A stretch of 7,270 bases of DNA, taken from Acidimicrobiales bacterium (GTDB taxonomy: Bacteria; Actinomycetota; Acidimicrobiia; Acidimicrobiales; RAAP-2). The DNA lies in assembly GCA_017883105.1 (NCBI GenBank), contig JADGOF010000104.1, forward strand, positions 1 to 7,270. Reading direction: 5' to 3'. Below, in pieces: positions 5,535 to 7,270 of this stretch; position 1 is the stretch's first letter, and each line of letters starts with the position of its first letter. A program made the translations under genes and the position numbers. Under the pieces are notes generated by a model. The model was not told the origin of the DNA and ran no database searches. It saw nothing but the letters and a program-made list of their open reading frames with translations.

Positions 5535-7270
5535 GTGACTCCGCCCAACCCCAACATGCCCAGCGGCCCGCCGACCCCTGGTGGGACCGGCCAGGATGCG
5601 CCCGGGCAGAACAAGAGCCGGTTGGTGATCTACGTCGTCGTCGTAGTGGCACTGCTGTCCGTCTTCATCATTCCCTCCCTGGTGCACAAGACCTCGGCCA
5701 GCACGCTCACCTACAACACCTTCCTCACCGACATCCAGGGCAAGCAGATCAAGACCGCTACGGTCAACCAGGCCACCGGCGTGATCACCGGCACCCTGGG
5801 CAACGGCGACTCGTACACGGTCAACGGGCCCAATCCTGTGAACGGCGACGAGCTCAACGCCCTCAAGCCCCTCGGGTCGAACTACCACCTGGTCACGCCG
5901 CAGTCGAGCGTGCTAGTGAGCCTCCTCGGGTGGATCCTGCCCTTCCTCCTCATCGGCGCCGTGTTCTTCTACATCAGTCGAAAGGCGCAAGGGCAAATGG
6001 GAAGCATCATGTCCATCGGGCGGTCCAAGGCCAAGCTGTACTCGACCGAACGCCCGTCGACCACCTTCGATGACGTCGCCGGCTACGACGGGGTCAAGCT
6101 CGAGATCAGTGAGGTCGTCGACTTCTTGAAGACCCCGGCCCGCTTCAAGGAGATCGGCGCCCGTATTCCCAAGGGCATCCTGCTGGTGGGCCCTCCCGGC
6201 ACCGGCAAGACGTTGCTGGCCCGGGCCGTCGCCGGTGAGGCCGGCGTGCCCTTCATGTCGGTGAGCGGCTCCGACTTCATGGAGATGTTCGTCGGGGTGG
6301 GCGCCAGCCGGGTCCGCGACCTCTTCGCCACCGCCCGCAAGCAGGCCCCGGCCATCGTGTTCATCGACGAGATCGACTCCATCGGCCGCAAGCGGGGCGC
6401 AGGGCTCGGTGGCGGGCATGACGAGCGGGAGCAGACCCTCAACCAGATGCTCTCGGAGATGGACGGGTTCGATCCCACCGAGGGGATCGTGGTGATGGCG
6501 GCCACCAACCGCCCCGACATCCTGGATGCCGCCATTCTGCGCCCGGGCCGCTTCGACCGGCAGGTCGTGGTACCGCTCCCCGACCTCGATGAGCGACTGC
6601 CCATCCTTCAGGTGCACTGCAAGGACAAGCAGGTCGATCCGACGGTCGACCTCGGAAAGGTCGCCCGAGGCACCCCCGGCATGAGCGGCGCCGATCTGGC
6701 CAATCTGGTCAACGAAGCCGCCCTCCACGCCGTGCGACGGGGGTCCAAGGTCATCGAGAACATGGACTTCGAGGCCTCGCGCGACCGGGTTCTGATGGGC
6801 GCACGGCGCGAGAGCCTGGTCCTGTCCGGAGCGGAGAAGGAGCGGGTGGCCTTCCACGAGGGTGGTCACGCGGTGCTGGCCTACGTCCTCCCCGAGGCCG
6901 ACCCGGTGCACAAGGTCACCATCCTTCCCACGGGGATGGCCCTTGGTGTGACCATGCAGCTCCCGATGGAGGAGCGTCACATCCACCCCCGCCAGCACAT
7001 CGAAGACTCCCTGGCCGTACGTATGGGCGGTCGGGCCGCCGAGCTCCTCGTCTATGGCGATCTGTCCACCGGGGCCAGCAACGACCTGGTCGGCAACACC
7101 GAGCTGGCCCGCAAGATGGTCCGTGAGTGGGGCATGAGCGACAAGATCGGCCCGATGGCCTGGGGTTCACAGGGTCAGGTGTTTCTGGGCGAGGACCTGA
7201 TGCACACCCGCGACTACTCCGAGCACACCAGCCAGATCATCGACGACGAGGTGGAGATCATCCTCCGCGC
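5535..7270 (+). CDS. ftsH: FtsH-type ATP-dependent zinc metalloprotease, 3' end missing
   Basis: The frame opens at GTG 5535 and is still open at the window end (578 complete codons; full-length FtsH is usually about 610-680 residues, often longer in actinobacteria). The order is: Pro/Gly-rich cytoplasmic N-terminus (1-28), TM1 (about 29-50), outer domain (51-125), TM2 (126-146), AAA+ module and protease domain. AAA+ landmarks are Walker A GPPGTGKT (219-226), pore loop FVG (252-254), Walker B VFIDEID with D278/E279, and the second region of homology ATNRPD through RPGRFDR (323-342, Arg336, 339 and 342). The protease site is HEGGH (441-445), with the third zinc ligand Asp517 in TGASNDL. FtsH extracts and degrades unassembled membrane proteins and regulatory proteins, as a membrane-bound hexamer. 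VAGYDGVKLEI instead of VAGVDEAKEEL, and GGRAAEL (E503-L504) instead of GRAAEE, point to a paralog group rather than the canonical copy (from memory). It is divergent from the CPBP gene and has a leaderless-type start; ATG at 5556 is a weaker alternative. Confidence 0.95.
   Translation, partial: MTPPNPNMPSGPPTPGGTGQDAPGQNKSRLVIYVVVVVALLSVFIIPSLVHKTSASTLTYNTFLTDIQGKQIKTATVNQATGVITGTLGNGDSYTVNGPNPVNGDELNALKPLGSNYHLVTPQSSVLVSLLGWILPFLLIGAVFFYISRKAQGQMGSIMSIGRSKAKLYSTERPSTTFDDVAGYDGVKLEISEVVDFLKTPARFKEIGARIPKGILLVGPPGTGKTLLARAVAGEAGVPFMSVSGSDFMEMFVGVGASRVRDLFATARKQAPAIVFIDEIDSIGRKRGAGLGGGHDEREQTLNQMLSEMDGFDPTEGIVVMAATNRPDILDAAILRPGRFDRQVVVPLPDLDERLPILQVHCKDKQVDPTVDLGKVARGTPGMSGADLANLVNEAALHAVRRGSKVIENMDFEASRDRVLMGARRESLVLSGAEKERVAFHEGGHAVLAYVLPEADPVHKVTILPTGMALGVTMQLPMEERHIHPRQHIEDSLAVRMGGRAAELLVYGDLSTGASNDLVGNTELARKMVREWGMSDKIGPMAWGSQGQVFLGEDLMHTRDYSEHTSQIIDDEVEIILR

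Noticed and set aside
5527..5538. Mini-ORF (Met-Lys-Gly-stop) overlapping the ftsH GTG start
   Set aside because: It is only three codons and would lie upstream of the mRNA 5' end if the TAGCAT promoter is used. It becomes relevant only if transcription starts further upstream.
5913..6998. 361-codon open frame on the minus strand
   Set aside because: It lies wholly opposite ftsH, whose motifs are unmistakable. The frame is a by-product of GC-rich codon usage and its protein is an acidic, His/Gly-rich composition with no recognisable domain.

Overview
The window is GC-rich and gene-dense, with strong G/C preference at third codon positions and GTG starts. The organism is most likely a high-GC actinobacterium, and probably a member of Acidimicrobiia. 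The main hints are the GYWLVASDGG-type ~40-residue repeats in the first gene, which I associate with that class, a Rv3717/Ami1-like amidase, and an FtsH of the kind seen as a paralog in these lineages. This placement is from memory of families, not from a search.

Layout. (1) Positions 1-1264, plus strand: the 3' part of a gene for a secreted or surface protein. It has tandem ~40-residue repeats followed by a zinc N-acetylmuramoyl-L-alanine amidase domain; the N-terminus lies outside the window. (2) Positions 1265-1309: a short convergent intergenic gap with a weak hairpin. (3) Positions 1310-5435, minus strand: a compact three-gene run, apparently one operon. In transcription order it encodes a CPBP (CAAX/bacteriocin-processing-like) membrane protein with a proline-rich N-terminal tail, an 833-residue polytopic membrane protein of the PTPS-related/GT-C-like type, and a 193-residue stand-alone LON substrate-binding-domain protein. 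Spacing is 17 bp between the first two genes and a 4-base GTGA overlap between the last two. (4) Positions 5436-5534: a 99-bp divergent intergenic region. Each flanking gene has a TANNNT -10-like hexamer exactly 6 nt before its GTG start, which suggests leaderless mRNAs in both directions. (5) Positions 5535-7270, plus strand: an FtsH-type AAA+ zinc metalloprotease, cut off by the window end after 578 codons.

Functionally the window concerns the cell envelope and membrane protein quality control: peptidoglycan hydrolysis, a putative lipid-linked or polyprenol-dependent membrane transferase, a CPBP intramembrane protein, a LON-domain protein and FtsH. The sequence gives no direct evidence that these form one pathway. 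I see no mobile element, CRISPR array, RNA gene or clearly novel defence-type system. The most informative unexplained features are the paired leaderless promoters, the repeat-amidase architecture and the CPBP/PTPS-related/LON gene trio. No gene-free stretch exceeds 300 bases.
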